Source: Argyresthia goedartella
Lineage: Eukaryota > Arthropoda > Insecta > Lepidoptera > Argyresthiidae
Assembly (NCBI GenBank): GCA_949825045.1
Contig: OX463813.1
Span: 25,588,001-25,652,000 of the forward strand
DNA length: 64,000 nt
Direction of reading: 5' to 3'
A program made the translations under genes and the position numbers. The notes under the pieces are model-generated. The model was not told the origin of the DNA. It saw only the letters and a list, made by a program, of their open reading frames with translations, and made no database searches. Shown one piece after another: positions 40,877 to 52,172 of this stretch (position 1 is its first letter; every line of letters starts with the position of its first letter).

Positions 40877-41410
40877 CTACAATGTACTGGAGAAACCAGA
40901 GGGTAATGCAGGTGGTAATGTTGGGGGTTGTAGTGAATCATGGCTAATATGAAATGCCTCAGTACTCGTATTATTTGCACCTAGTATAGATGGACTTACG
41001 GCTGGTGCAGGTACCTCAATTTCAGCTTCAAGTTGGTGAGAAGATCGCGTTGTAGGTTCGGAGGGCGCAACTGCCTGTCTTTTTAGGGATACAGGTGTAT
41101 GAACAGTTGAGGTTGCTACAACAGTGCTGTGTAAGGCCTCTTCAGAGCTATCAACTGATGTATCAGAGTCGATTCTGTTGCGCTGGCGTGTTGCTGGAGC
41201 ATTTTGTTTCATCGCGGTATTAGACGACGAATCAGAAGACCAGGAGTCATCATTCTTAGGTTTATAGTTAGAGTCAGAACCGTACTCACCATCGATGTCG
41301 CTGAAAGGATCATGATTCGAGCTCGCTGACGATGATAATCCTGAAGATGTGTCGGGAACATCTTCAAACAATTTCTCGATACGCGATCTTTCTTCATTAT
41401 ACTTGTCCAT
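40877..41410 (-). pseudogene. piggyBac-like transposase acidic N-terminal domain
   Basis: A 177-codon frame from ATG at 41410 starts MDKYNEERSRIEKLFEDVPD and is rich in Ser, Asp and Glu (DPFSDIDGEYGSDSNYKPK, DSWSSDSSSN). This acidic low-complexity start is usual for piggyBac-like transposases. The catalytic domain does not follow in frame; only fragments remain at 39255-39790. It could alternatively be a domesticated fragment or an exon, but the neighbours favour a remnant. Confidence 0.55.
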
Positions 41411-42394
41411 CTATGAACGTAAACTGTGTAATTTTAGCTTTTTACTACTAAGTAAGAATATGGAAAACATTTTACAAATAAACTGTTATGTAAAAGTACT
41501 TACATTTGAAGATAATCTGTCCCAAAAACGTGAATATTTGGCGCGGCCGTACGAACAAGTGTGCGTCCCGTTAGGTAAGCACTGGGTCACTGAAGTGCGG
41601 GGGAGTGGAACAAAATGATCGTTATATGACGTTGTGTGTGTGAGAGTGCCAACTTGTTTGCCTGTGTGAGTGTTTTGTTAACTAAGTGATAAATTCGCTC
41701 ATAGACGCACTACGAATTCGGTGTCTTACCAAAGTTAAGCACAATATTTGATCGTAATATAAAATGTATGGTGAGTTTGCCGGCGTTCAACGATGTGACT
41801 ATTTCACTGTTCAAAGCCGACCGAGTATAGACGTTGTTCGACAACACAAAGAACAAAAATAACCGTGAATTGCTCTTGCTCCAACGAACGTGTTAAATAA
41901 TAAATTATTACTTTTTCCGTACAACGCTGAAAGATTTTGTAGTCGTTCAATATAGGTAATAATATACGAGAATATAAACCAAAACGAATGGCGTGCATGT
42001 TTTTATCTTCACGCCCGTTATTTATGGGCTAGCAGTGTGTATTTCACTTCGGTAACTGAACACATTGAACCCCGACTTATTGGGGATTTGTTTATTGGCA
42101 GTTAAATACAAAGATAAATGATTTCAATTTACAGAGACAGATAGCACTTACATCAACATACTTGTAATTTGTTTTTACGCGACTGCGACTGTGGGATGTA
42201 CTTAAACTTGGTGCCTCTGAAAAAGGGCAGGGGCGAAATTTCATAAGGTTATCTGTCATATCACTTGTAAGATTTTATGAACTGTTCATAAAATCTTATT
42301 TTATTTTTAAAGAGCTTTGTTGAAGAATGACACTATACTTCAAAAATACTTTCGAGCTGCAAAAGGGAAATAACTCTCTTTGCTGCTCGACTGT
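41411..42394. other. No gene recognised
   Basis: AT-rich non-coding sequence. Near 42270-42300 CATAAAATCTTA-like words form a short inverted repeat (TAAGATTTTATGAAC and GTTCATAAAATCTTA). Nothing else supported. Confidence 0.5.
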
Positions 42395-43334
42395 AAAACA
42401 AGATGGAATAGCTTGTATACAATGCTGGAGCGGTTTTCTCTTTTGAAAGTCAGCATTTAACAGGCACTTCGTGAACTAAATAATACGGTTGTATTGGAGG
42501 AATTTGATTTCAGCGTCATCACTGAAATCATTGATGTTCTGGCTCCACGTTCAAAATCTGTCAAATTCCTCAGATAAACAGCCAGATAAACGATTGAACA
42601 ATCGGCACTGTACATAGATTTTTTATATACAATTTAAATAATCTCACAAATGTTTCCTTATTCCTTTATAGAACAAGAGCTCTCACGTGGCTAAAACTTA
42701 AATAATGCACGGAATTTCCACCCCCCTTACTAAGTTAGCGGTTAAAGTTAAACTAACTGTGGAAGCGCTTCGCCGTTCTGACGCAAATTTATGTACAGCT
42801 GATGCAGCTCTCAAATTCCTATTTAAACAATTGAAGGCTTCGAAATTGAAGAAAACATTGTCTGAACGCATTAAACAACGGCGAAAAGATGATTTATCAG
42901 GCGTGTTATGCTATCTACAAAACCCACTTCATGTAAACACTGACTTGGATGATGAATCGGCTGATTTATTCGGTATCCCCACGAAGACCGTTATTAAAAA
43001 GAAGATAGCATCGCTCACGGAAAAAAGTAACCCCGAAAATGATGCGACAAATACCCAGATTGCTCTAGGGGACTGCAACGAAAACTTAAATTTGAGCCTG
43101 AATGAAAAACTTCAGGCAGAGATCGATCGAAGCATGAAAGTCCAAGAACCGTCCACGGAAACTGATTTGACTAAAGTTATAAGGCAGGAAATTAACCTTT
43201 TTGAGACATCGCATTCTACGCGGGGTTTTATTCTAGAACAGGCGTATAAGTATTTGTTGACAATCCCGCCTACGTCAATCGAGCCTAAGCGTGCGTTAGG
43301 AACTTGGTTAGGAACAGCAAAGAAATTCGTTTAA
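42395..43334 (+). pseudogene. hAT-family transposase C-terminal fragment, interrupted
   Basis: From about 42395 the frame reads DCKTRWNSLYTMLERFSLLK, a TAA, then ALRELNNTVVLEEFDFSVI and EIIDVLAP. After an inserted repeat (about 42546-42735) it continues in another frame as VKLTVEALRRSDANLCTADA to LLTIPPTSIEPKRALGTWLG (stop at 43332-43334). The last segment is the dimerisation region of hAT transposases (LTIPPTS-E-R). The usual Ala-Phe-Ser motif is degenerate and the protein stops early. The DNA-binding N-terminus is missing. Confidence 0.8.
42548..42735 (+). repeat. Repeat insert in hAT fragment, copy A of a ~185-bp duplicated segment
   Basis: Nearly identical to 44876-45063: shared AATCTGTCAAATTCCTCAGA, CGATTGAACAATCGGCACTG, TTCCTTATTCCTTTATAGAA and CTTACTAAGTTAGCGG. 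It lies exactly between two hAT coding segments and shifts the frame. No terminal inverted repeats recognised. Confidence 0.8.
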
Positions 43335-44300
43335 TTTTACCACTGCCAACATGATTGATTTTAGCTAAGTAGTTGGTTGATTACTACCATGCGTGTTGTT
43401 ATTTTAACAAGTAAATTGTCAGAAAATAATCAATTTAATTTTTTGTTATTTACCATGTTTAAAAGGGTTAGTAGTAACCAAGTAATAAGTTTAGAAATTA
43501 ATAAGCACTTAATTACTTTTAGTCGAGTGTATTTAGCAATGAAAGCTTGGTAAATAAAAGCAAACCAAACTCATTAGATTTTAAACGAGTCTTCGTTAAA
43601 AAAGACCATTTCGACGTTAGCAAAGCTAAAATCGCACTTTGCTGGCCGCTCGTTTTCTCCGTGTGATGAGACGTTAGACTCTTTGTTGTTTCTTCGGTCA
43701 TATTTTCGAAATACCAAAAAATAGACAGGTATTTTTCACTTAAGTCAGTTACTATAATACTATACTGTTAAGTGTAATTATGACTGTGACTTTTTATAGG
43801 TATGACTGATGATATATTTAAAAGTTCTATGCTGAAATAGAAAACTAAGTAACTATCTAATTAAGTGAAATGCTATGCTACCTACTGTTAAACTTTTGAA
43901 GTTTGTTAATTTTATTTATAGACCAAAATACTATTTTAATAATAAATAAATATTTAAAGTGCTTTATATTGATCTGACAAAGATGTGTTCGTTACTTATG
44001 ATTAAAATTTGTGTATAATTACTCTTTTTTTGAAAAAAATTACAATCCTGGGATTATCCCGGGATCCCGGGATTGCTTATTGCCGGGAATCCCCTAACTG
44101 TAAGGCAAAACATTTTAAATGTGGCGTTCATTTTACCTAATGGAGCTTTCGTTTTTTGGCTTAGTTTTAAAACACACAGACCACGAACTGTTACGTCAGA
44201 GGGTGGTATCGGCGGCAGAGTATTTTCGCTCGGACACGCTTCTTTCCCGCACCCCTCGGTGAGGTTTACGGGTGTTCCCGCGCCGTCATGACCATCTGAC
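43335..44300. other. Non-coding; CCCGGGATCCCGGG palindromic motif at 44050-44090
   Basis: AT-rich, then a short G/C palindrome cluster (GGGATTATCCCGGGATCCCG near 44052) of a type found in lepidopteran repeats. No coding supported. Confidence 0.5.
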
Positions 44301-44760
44301 TCATCTTGGAAAGCGTCAACAGCACCATCGACCTGCAGAGGCCAGCGGCGGCACCGGTACTAAACTTATGCGAGCAGTTTGGTTTGGGCCTGTCTTGGCC
44401 TGTCTTGCGCGGCGCGCGCCACGGCCCCGTCGTGTCGGGTCGCAGCGCGTGCAAGCGCCCGCGCATGCGCCATCCCAGCAGCGCCGCCGCTGGGCATAAG
44501 CCGGTCGTGGAGTGCTCACAATCCCTTAAAAAATTGTACAATGATGTGGCGACATCTTCGCCCTCTAATAAAACTCTTTTTACCGCATTTACTTTGTCGT
44601 CTATATGGTGCTGATGTCACGTGTTTGATACAGTTTTTAATACTAAATGCTTTTAAGTCGTGTGAAAAATATGTGTTGCCGTTACCCGTGGCCTGATGTG
44701 CCGGAAAGCCAGATTTGGCGAAAATTGACGTGGTATACATGACCAACGTAGTACGTGGTA
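44301..44760. other. G+C/CpG-rich patch, origin unknown
   Basis: 44390-44510 is far more G+C and CpG rich than its surroundings. Several overlapping frames are open (a plus-strand frame from 44306 runs 102 codons), but open frames are expected by chance in such composition and none is recognisable. It could be an exon, a promoter-like CpG patch or transferred repeat DNA. Confidence 0.35.
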
Positions 44761-44875
44761 ACGTAGTAAGTGGTGACGTGGTACGTGGTAAAAACTTATT
44801 TTATATACCAGGGGCAGTTGTTCCATCCCCATCAGATTAACAGTCAGATAACTTTATTTGACATTTCACACGTAC

Positions 44876-45063
44876 AAAATCTGTCAAATTCCTCAGATAA
44901 ACAGGCAGACAAACGATTGAACAATCGGCACTGTATATATTTTTTTATATATAATTTAAATATTTTCACAAATGTTTCCTTATTCCTTTATAGAACAAAA
45001 GCTCTCACGTGGCTAAAACTTAAATAATGCACGGAATTTCCACCCCCCTTACTAAGTTAGCGG
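44876..45063 (+). repeat. Copy B of the ~185-bp duplicated segment
   Basis: Near-identical to 42548-42735, with substitutions and a few indels in A/T runs. Sequence upstream (CAGATTAACAGTCAGATAAC) may extend the element beyond copy A. No hAT coding flanks it here. Confidence 0.8.
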
Positions 45064-45504
45064 CATCCAATCGTTTCTCAACCTCGGAACAGGTAATTCT
45101 GAAACAGCCTTCTTCCTTCAAATGAAATCTACACAAATGTCTGCTGTAAGTTGTAGGGGACGAGGTAAACACCTACGAAGTAATATAAACAAGAAATATA
45201 TGCGAACTTAGTGATAAAAGAGGATCATTTAAGTACAAACAACCTACATGACATAATTTAAGTCCGAAAAAAACCCAAAAAATCTTCAAAGTATCAAAAC
45301 GTAGCCACACAAGCAAGTTTTGGCCGTTAATATTAGTTTCTTTTGAATATGTTGATTTCCCAATCAAATAATGGATTCTCATAATAACAAATGGATTTTA
45401 CCAAAACGAAAACAACTAATAGAAAACAGAAATAAAATATGATTTTTCACATACACGCAAAAACGAATGCTTTAGACTTTGCACTAACTGACGTGCTAAC
45501 GTGA

Positions 45505-45640
45505 TGGAAAACTTCAATCACCATTGTGGTGACGATCAGCTAGCCCCTTGTTACGCAAAGTGGAGTATTGAATAACTGGCAAAATATAGGCACAATGTGC
45601 CTCTGCCACCCTGTATGGGGAAAGGCGTGACGTATGTAAG
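45505..45640 (+). repeat. SINE body fragment
   Basis: GATGGAAAACTTCAATCACC, GGAGTATTGAATAACTGGCA, and CTGCCACCCTGTATGGGGAA match the body of the SINE at 60340-60490. The head is absent. Confidence 0.6.
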
Positions 45641-46151
45641 TGTATGTAATACTTGTACTTTGGTAGAAAGGAAAGCGAATGCATAGCGGCTCCACACATA
45701 TTTGTTCTGAGCCGACAACTAGTACCTCACAATATCGTGCCAGAACAATTCCATGCCTTATGTTCAACCTGACTACGGTTCAATTCTGTGTAAATACACT
45801 CCAGGATGAAATTGTATTGTTTCAATTAAAATGGGAACTAATACACAGTTTTGGTCTCTTTCTGTAAGTGTTGTTGTTTTTGCGATTTTAGGGTTCCGTA
45901 GTTAGCTAACTCGTAGGGTTCGTACTTATTCAAACGATGCCATAATTTATGTCAACTTTCTTTCTTTTCACTTATTTTGTTTGTCTGGCAGGGCATCCCA
46001 AAATGTATGAGATTGAGAACTGAAAAACAAAATTCGGAATTCTAAAGGCTTCGATACTATACAACTCAAGAAGGAATAGTCTATCGTTTGCACTCAAGGG
46101 CGCAAATGCCTTTGGCTTCTCACTCTCTTCATCTCACTGCTGCATTACAAG

Positions 46152-46301
46152 GAAAGCCCCAGTGTGGTAGACAAATCCTCGGTCCCTCAAGCGACGCCTG
46201 GCCCGGTCTCGACGGCCAATGATATAAACAGATATCTTCCCAATAGCTGCACGTATCTGATGCACTTCTGCCGCGCTGCCGAGTCATCAGCAGCACCCTG
46301 G
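46152..46301 (+). CDS. Candidate internal exon of an unidentified host gene (phase 0/0)
   Basis: Exactly 50 codons between a strong acceptor (pyrimidine-rich CTTCTCACTCTCTTCATCTC, then TTACAAG at 46151) and donor TGG|GTGAGT at 46301/46302. Translation starts ESPSVVDKSSVPQATPGPVS and continues with TANDINRYLPNSCTYLMHFC and RAAESSAAPW. It is distinctly richer in G+C than its flanks and no LINE or transposon family explains it. I do not recognise the protein. Alternatives are a chance frame or an old repeat. Confidence 0.42.
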
Positions 46302-46689
46302 GTGAGTTACCACAATGAGTTTTTTTTTAAGTTAGTGTTAGTTTAGTTAAGCCTGCAGAATCGGCTGACTGTTAGATTTGTTTTTATGCTTCTTAATGCT
46401 GCTGCTGCCTTGACTTTACTCTAACTACCGATTTACAATTTTATCTTCTAAATATAACTCTAAAGATAGCAGAAGTATTCTAATCATACGGAACCCTCAA
46501 AACATCATAAGCTTCGCACAAAACCGTTTCTGTTAACAGGGCGTCTAATGTTGTTTCAACTTTACTTATTCCATTTATTTTTGGATCCCGATAGAAGTTT
46601 TTTCATTCTGGCGAAATTTAAATGCAAAAAGTTTTCTATACGTTAGGGTGTAGCTTTGTGTTATTGTAGGGGAGGTCAAGTCAAGAGGG

Positions 46690-46958
46690 GATTTCGTCAG
46701 TTACTCGAGCGTGTCATATGGAAGATAACTCTCACCCTGTTTAGTGAGACCGCTAGATCTAAGCTTTCCATCTAGAGCCGCGCGGTTATGGTAAAAAAAA
46801 GTCCTTACAATTGGGATTTACTCGAGCGCGTCAGATGGGAGATTCGTAACATCTTGTTTAGTAATTCCACCAGATCTAAGCTCTCCGCCAAGAGCCGCGA
46901 GATCAGGGTAAAAAAAATAAGTCCATACACGTGGGATTTACTCGAGCGCGTGAATTAA
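46690..46958. repeat. Tandem repeat, ~122-bp unit, about 2.2 copies
   Basis: Units start at about 46691, 46814 and 46936 (partial), each with TTACTCGAGCGCGTCA or a variant, then AGATCTAAGC, AGAGCCGCG and an A-run. The same TTACTCGAGCGCGTCAT word occurs inside the Gypsy integrase gap at 34106-34122. Confidence 0.8.
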
Positions 46959-47041
46959 TAACGTGCTGATAAAATCAATCATCAAATCAATCAATAAAAT
47001 CAATAAATCTGACGATTTCAGCGTAACGTTGGGTGTAAGGT

Positions 47042-47293
47042 ATCTCCGAGCAGCTTCTGACTGTGTGTCGATTGTTGCGAGGCGACAGTGACTGCGCCGT
47101 GCTTGTCGGTTCGGTATGCGCGCGCGTAGGCACCAGCTGTTAGCGGGCGGCACGTACGGTGGCGCGCCAGCAGTCTCCACTGGTGAGGGCGCGGGATAGC
47201 CTCAATGCTCTGCTGGTTGCAGCACCACTGACTGATCTGTTTGGTGATGAGTGGAGGCATATTGTGCAGAATGTGGCAGGTTCTGCGAGATGA
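47042..47293 (+). pseudogene. Unrecognised coding-like stretch, 84 codons with one TAG
   Basis: Frame reads EQLLTVCRLLRGDSDCAVLV, then a TAG after VGTSC, then RDSLNALLVAAPLTDLFGDE and WRHIVQNVAGSAR before TGA at 47291. G+C and CpG are high compared with flanks. An AT-rich segment ending in AAATAAATTAAATAAAT (47577-47594) follows, perhaps a retroelement tail. It could be the end of an unknown retroelement protein or a host pseudogene; I do not recognise it. Confidence 0.3.
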
Positions 47294-47714
47294 AGGAGTG
47301 AAAGTGTTGTCTTAGAAATATTATTATTATTATATTTTGCATTGACATTTTATTTCAGTACCCTTGACATACCTAATAATGTTTAATACTATTTGAATTT
47401 GACCTAAATTTAATGTTTAATGTGATTTGATATGTAGTATTTTCTACGAATTTGTACCCTTTGTTCCCTACCTGTGAAATCGACTTACCTCAATTGATAC
47501 TGACATTGTATAACTATTAGACTTTGTACAGCGCGTTGGGTGTGTACCTGTAATGTTGTATATCGTACTTGTATATTAAATAAATTAAATAAATCTCCCA
47601 TATCTCAATCTGAAGCACTCGAAACAAAGTAACTCGTCGGCTCTGCTAGCATTAGGTACTGTATTTTAATTAAAACGACGTTTGGCGAATTTCTTTATTT
47701 TAACAAAGGATTAA

Positions 47715-47885
47715 TCAATCAATCAATCAATAAAATCTCTTTATTGCTGTAGATATTTACATATACTTAGCAATCGTAATTTTTTGCCTCTTCTCTACAT
47801 TGGACCACTCTGGGAGGAGAAGGGTGTAGAAACACCCACAGATTGGTTTTTAGATATCTTTTAAAAATTGCTTATGCTTAACCCC
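47715..47885 (-). repeat. LINE 3' end, (TTTGAC) tail family, copy 2
   Basis: ACATATACTTAGCAATCGTA, CTACATTGGACCACTCTGGG and CACCCACAGATTGGTTTTTA match the other copies. Preceded by an AATC tandem (47711-47730). Confidence 0.7.
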
Positions 47886-48402
47886 TCGCACCCCCAGCCA
47901 CTTGGCGCCGACACAGCTCGTCCCCCAGGCACACTTAAGCCCGCGCGGCGCGCGACACTTGACTGACGTATAAAGTGATTATGTTGAAATGGTAACTCTT
48001 AGAACTATGAGAGTGCTAAATATGAGTAGCTAATGAAACCCTCTCTTAGTCAATGCAAAACTAATGTCACAGTGACCTTCCTTTATTATTGTACCGACAT
48101 GAGAATCACAGACATCTATGAAAATGGTCCTTCTCGACACAAATCTAGCAGACATGAGAAAAACATCAACAACATATACATGTTATTTGATACCTACGTA
48201 ATCTAAATAACATTACCCTTTCAAAACAATAAAAACTGTTCAATATTTCAGCGTTTGAAATTTTCCAAAAATACGGTATAAATAAAAGTGTTTTTTTGAG
48301 GCACGTTTGGAATATTTTTTTCTATGAATGACCATAGACAATTGTATCGGATTATAGACTTTGTCTTATTGAGCGTCTAAGCATACATCCATCAGTATAT
48401 AA
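47886..48402. other. No gene recognised
   Basis: Begins with a G/C-rich patch (CCAGCCACTTGGCGCCGAC) and then is AT-rich. No supported frame. Confidence 0.5.
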
Positions 48403-48478
48403 TATCACGCATTTTCCCATAAGGGATGGCAGAGGCACAGTTGTGCCCACGTGAAGCCAATCATTCAATGCTTATGTT
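48403..48478 (-). repeat. SINE 3' body fragment
   Basis: TTTTCCCATAAGGGATGGCA, GAGGCACAGTTGTGCCCACG and AGCCAATCATTCAATGC correspond to the reverse of the SINE body at 60420-60490. Confidence 0.5.
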
Positions 48479-49320
48479 TAAGTGCTTAACAAATTGTGTA
48501 AAAAGTTACATATAAAAAAATATATATTTGCATCCCAAATTTTCTAAATATTCACCAAAAATGAACATCCTATTTTATACTAATTCACATCGGGTTGCCT
48601 CACACCGCTCCGCTTCGCCTCGGCACCAGGTTGTATTAAACTTGTCACCTGACAATCCTTACTATAGTATTCGGTCAGGAAATGACTTTTGGCAAACAAT
48701 AAGGTTCTGTGAAACTATATGTGGAGGCACTGGGCGTTGTACCTTTTATACCAGTTGCCATCCGCCATTTAGATTTTTTTATTTTAAATGGTGGCCACTC
48801 ATAAAACCTACAGAAATCAATAAATTAATGGGCTATATTTATTTATTGACATATGTATATATTTTTAAAATAATATAGATATTCCCAAAGAGTCACACTC
48901 TGAAAGGTTAAGATACAACATTTATCTTGTAATTGTGTTATTTATTTTCTGGCTAAAGTAGCAAATGTATAATTGGAAATAAATATCTTTTACTTTCTCA
49001 ATTCGTCTGTTTTTTTTTTTTTTTGTTACGCGATTACTCCGTCAATTACGAACCTATTTTGATGATTCCTGCTTTGATTGTCTGAGGCCTTGTCTGGCCC
49101 CATATTAATTTAATTAAAATTGATTCCGCACTTTTTTGTAAAAATCCACAAATACAAAAATATACACACAGATGACGTTTTGGTTTGTGGTTCAGTGGAG
49201 CAAAAGTTTTGATGAGGACTTTTTATGTGCACAGACTTCTTCGCATACCGACCGGGGAGGAGGAAATAGAGCTTGAACTTGAATTCGGTTTTTTTAAGTT
49301 TTCACCTTGATAATATTAAT
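48479..49320. other. Non-coding; LINE-like tail near 49270-49300
   Basis: The T-run at 49010-49024 and GAGCTTGAACTTGAATTCGG (49269-49288) suggest retroelement 3' ends, the latter like 61382-61410. A 116-codon frame at 48528-48878 shows no recognisable domain and is not supported. Confidence 0.45.
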
Positions 49321-49324
49321 AATT

Positions 49325-49430
49325 AATTTATCTTAAGTACAGTATCGGACGTTCAGTATTTCGGATGACACGTTAAGCTGTAGGGCCCGGTTACTATCGC
49401 TACGTGGTAGTGGTCGTAAAACATCAATAA
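49325..49430 (+). repeat. SINE body fragment
   Basis: TATCGGACGTTCAGTATTTC, GGATGACACGTTAAGCTGTA and AGTGGTCGTAAAAC match the 25900-26190 SINE, truncated on both sides. Confidence 0.6.
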
Positions 49431-51171
49431 TTATCTTTATCTTTTATTTATGATAATATTAACTATCAAAATATAAAACTTTATCAGTAGATGCCATGAA
49501 AGTGTATTGGAATGATTCCGTGATAGCACCATGGGAATGAAGAAAAAGGTAAAAATCAATATCTGTTTCTTTAATTGAGGACGTATTATGTTATTGTTTA
49601 TTAATATACTTATATAAAAATAAATAAAAAACAAAAATAAGGAAATCTTTGGCGCCACATCTTTGACAGCTTATAACTCGGAAACGTGACGTTTTACGGG
49701 ATTTTGCCATTTTACACTTTAATGATGTTGACTATCGATTTACGAAGGTTTTTATTTGTGGCTTCCATTTTGGAAAAAATAACAAAATGGCGGATTGCAC
49801 CTGCTACACTGGCCATACAAAAATGTTTAATCTCCGGTGAACATTGAACTTATTTGGTATTTAAAAATTGGTAAACAATATGTTTGTTGCCGTTATTCAA
49901 TACTCAATTTAGCACGACTGGGGCAAGGTAGGTATTATGATGGTTCCCACACTATGTTTTTCATCACAGTGACAAAAGTCCGTATATTGTATAGACAATA
50001 TACATGCTATTGTGACATGCCCATCTTTGAAGCGTTATTCCTCCTTAACCTCTTGAATACCACCGGCGTTAGATAAAGCCACTTTTCCGTTATAGGTTTT
50101 AATTTTATTACCATTGCATAAGGTTCAAAATCGCGACCCGTCCCAACTACCCTCGGTCTTGGCGAGTTTAACTTTCCAAATCCAGAAAAAAAATATGTTA
50201 TCAAGAAATCCTTTCCTTCAATGCGTTTGTTTGAAAACTATTTAAATGGGAACTGTACAGAAAAAAAAACAAAATAGATGATGATTTTCACCTAAAACGT
50301 GTGTTATTTCTCGGGGTCTAAACGGAATATTGATGTGGTTCTTGTCACAAAATAGGTATTCAATAGTACATTACTGCAGCGGCCAGCAACAAGATCACGA
50401 GCCGAGGCCCAACATCAAAGTCCTGCAATGACGGGTTGTGGCCAAGGCATGTATAGAGCATTTTCTCAAATAATGCGAGGAAATTCAAACAAAGTAATGT
50501 ACATTAAAAATTTCGCAAATCCAAAATAAATGTCGTATTTCGTATTCCCGCGTCTATTCGAAATTTAAATTCGAAAGGTTGGTTTTGGAAAAGAATTGAA
50601 AAACACTGACTGACACCAATTTTCGCACTGTTTTTTGCAGCAACTAACAGCCATGGTGTTGTTGTGAACTTTATTTTAACATAGTTTTGCCCAAAATTTC
50701 AACCACCACGAATATTATTGCTAATTTTACCGTTACACGAACCTTAAGCCACAAGATAAATTGGTCCGTGGTCAATTAGTCAGCACCGGCATTCGAAACC
50801 GCGACTCCTGCGTACAGGCGAGTGTTTAAACAACCACTTGACGAGTTTTTTAAGCAGGCTTTACTCTATAGGGCCTATCTTATCAGTGGCCCTACCAACA
50901 GCATCCTTTGGTTCAATGAAAAGATGATGATGATGATGAAACTGCTTTTAGATTTACAAATCCGGGTGATCTAATATTTTGAGTGACAGTTATCATTGCG
51001 ATAAGTGTCGGAAATGCTGCACTGTCTCGGATGAACGGGAAGCGAAATACGCGCTCTTTTTTTTATTATTAAAACTTTCCGTGAATTGTATTTCTTCCCC
51101 GATGCTTTATGGGAACTTCTTATTGAGAACTGTCATGAGCACAGTCCAGAAGAGACTACAAGAACAGTAAA
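49431..51171. other. No gene recognised; GAT microsatellite at 50918-50938
   Basis: AT-rich non-coding sequence. A short coding-like piece at 50822-50940 (RVFKQPLDEFFKQALLYRAY) stops at a TGA after a GAT repeat. It is too short to assign and could be a retroelement remnant. Confidence 0.45.
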
Positions 51172-51420
51172 AAAGGTCAAGTGCGAGTCGGACTCGCACG
51201 CCAAGAGTGCCGTACCATCGTACAAGAAAAAAACGCCAAAAAATCACGCCTCTAGCATGGGGACTTCTTTAATTATTTAAATTGCCTGTAGTTAATCATT
51301 TGTTGCTGTAGCGGCATCAGAAATACATATTTTGTGAAAATTTCAACTTTCCACCCGTTACGGTACACGAGATTCAGCCCGATAACGGACAGTACAACGG
51401 TACAGGGGTCAGCTAACATA
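51172..51420 (+). repeat. Dispersed AAGTGCGAGTCGG-type repeat, plus copy
   Basis: Starts GGTCAAGTGCGAGTCGGACT, continues CCATCGTACAAGAAAAAAAC, TGTTGCTGTAGCGGCATCAG, and AGATTCAGCCCGATAACGGA. This is the clearest copy of this abundant lepidopteran repeat here. A GA microsatellite follows at 51448-51472. I see nothing further to about 51980. Confidence 0.75.
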
Positions 51421-51984
51421 ACATCACAGCTTTTGTCATTCTGGGTGGAGAGAGGGAGAGAGAGAGAGAGAGCCGCAGAGACACAGTAGCGCCCACGTTC
51501 GGTCAGTTTCAATTCTCCATTATGCCTGACAGGGGCTAGCTCATCGCCCCAGCTATGGAGGTAACTGCGCGATGACTCCTTTATTTTTCTGAACACGGCT
51601 GTGATTTGGAAAGCCTTTCCTGCAGCTATGAGAAACATTTTTCTTGTTTCTGCCCGTGAGACCGAATTAGGGGCCCGTAAAGGAAACGCCCACCGCCGCC
51701 ATAAAACCCCAGGAGACCATACGGGCTCACTTAACCTAATTACACGAATTCCGTAGCTTTGTGGACCTTTTTCTATATTAAACTCGTACTCAGATATACA
51801 GTGATGGCGGCTCTATGTCTCGCAGATTTAACTAATGCTACTAGGATTACTTGGAGTAAGCTAGGATTTAGGAATAAGTTCGGAAAATTAATGTATATAT
51901 AATGGTACTAGGAATTACGGGACAATATTATTACACAGAGTGTTATAGAAATGTGTAGAAACATTTACAAACAGGCACATACAT

Positions 51985-52172
51985 TGCTACTGGCCCCACA
52001 ATAGGGGTACCAGAAATCTGACTGAGACTGTGTCATGGGAACCACAAATGACGACGTTACACACATGGAAACGTCAAGACTTGGAAATTAAAACTCCTCC
52101 CAAGCCGAGATTCGAACATGGGACCTCTCGTTAAGGAGGCAGAACCAAGAACTGCAATGCCACAGAGGTCTT
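51985..52172 (-). repeat. tRNA-derived SINE (CTCTGTGGC-head family), copy 1
   Basis: Minus strand reads CTCTGTGGCATTGCAGTTC (A-box region), AGGTCCCATGTTCGAATCTC (B box), then a body ending GGTACCCCTATTGTGGGGCC. The copy at 58435-58602 has the same order. Confidence 0.75.

Noticed and set aside
43519..43701. 60-codon minus frame near the hAT fragment, considered as a BED-type zinc finger
   Set aside because: No Cys-x2-Cys ... His-x-His arrangement and wrong strand for the hAT gene.
48528..48878. 116-codon plus-strand frame
   Set aside because: AT-rich composition, no domain, and no splice or promoter context.
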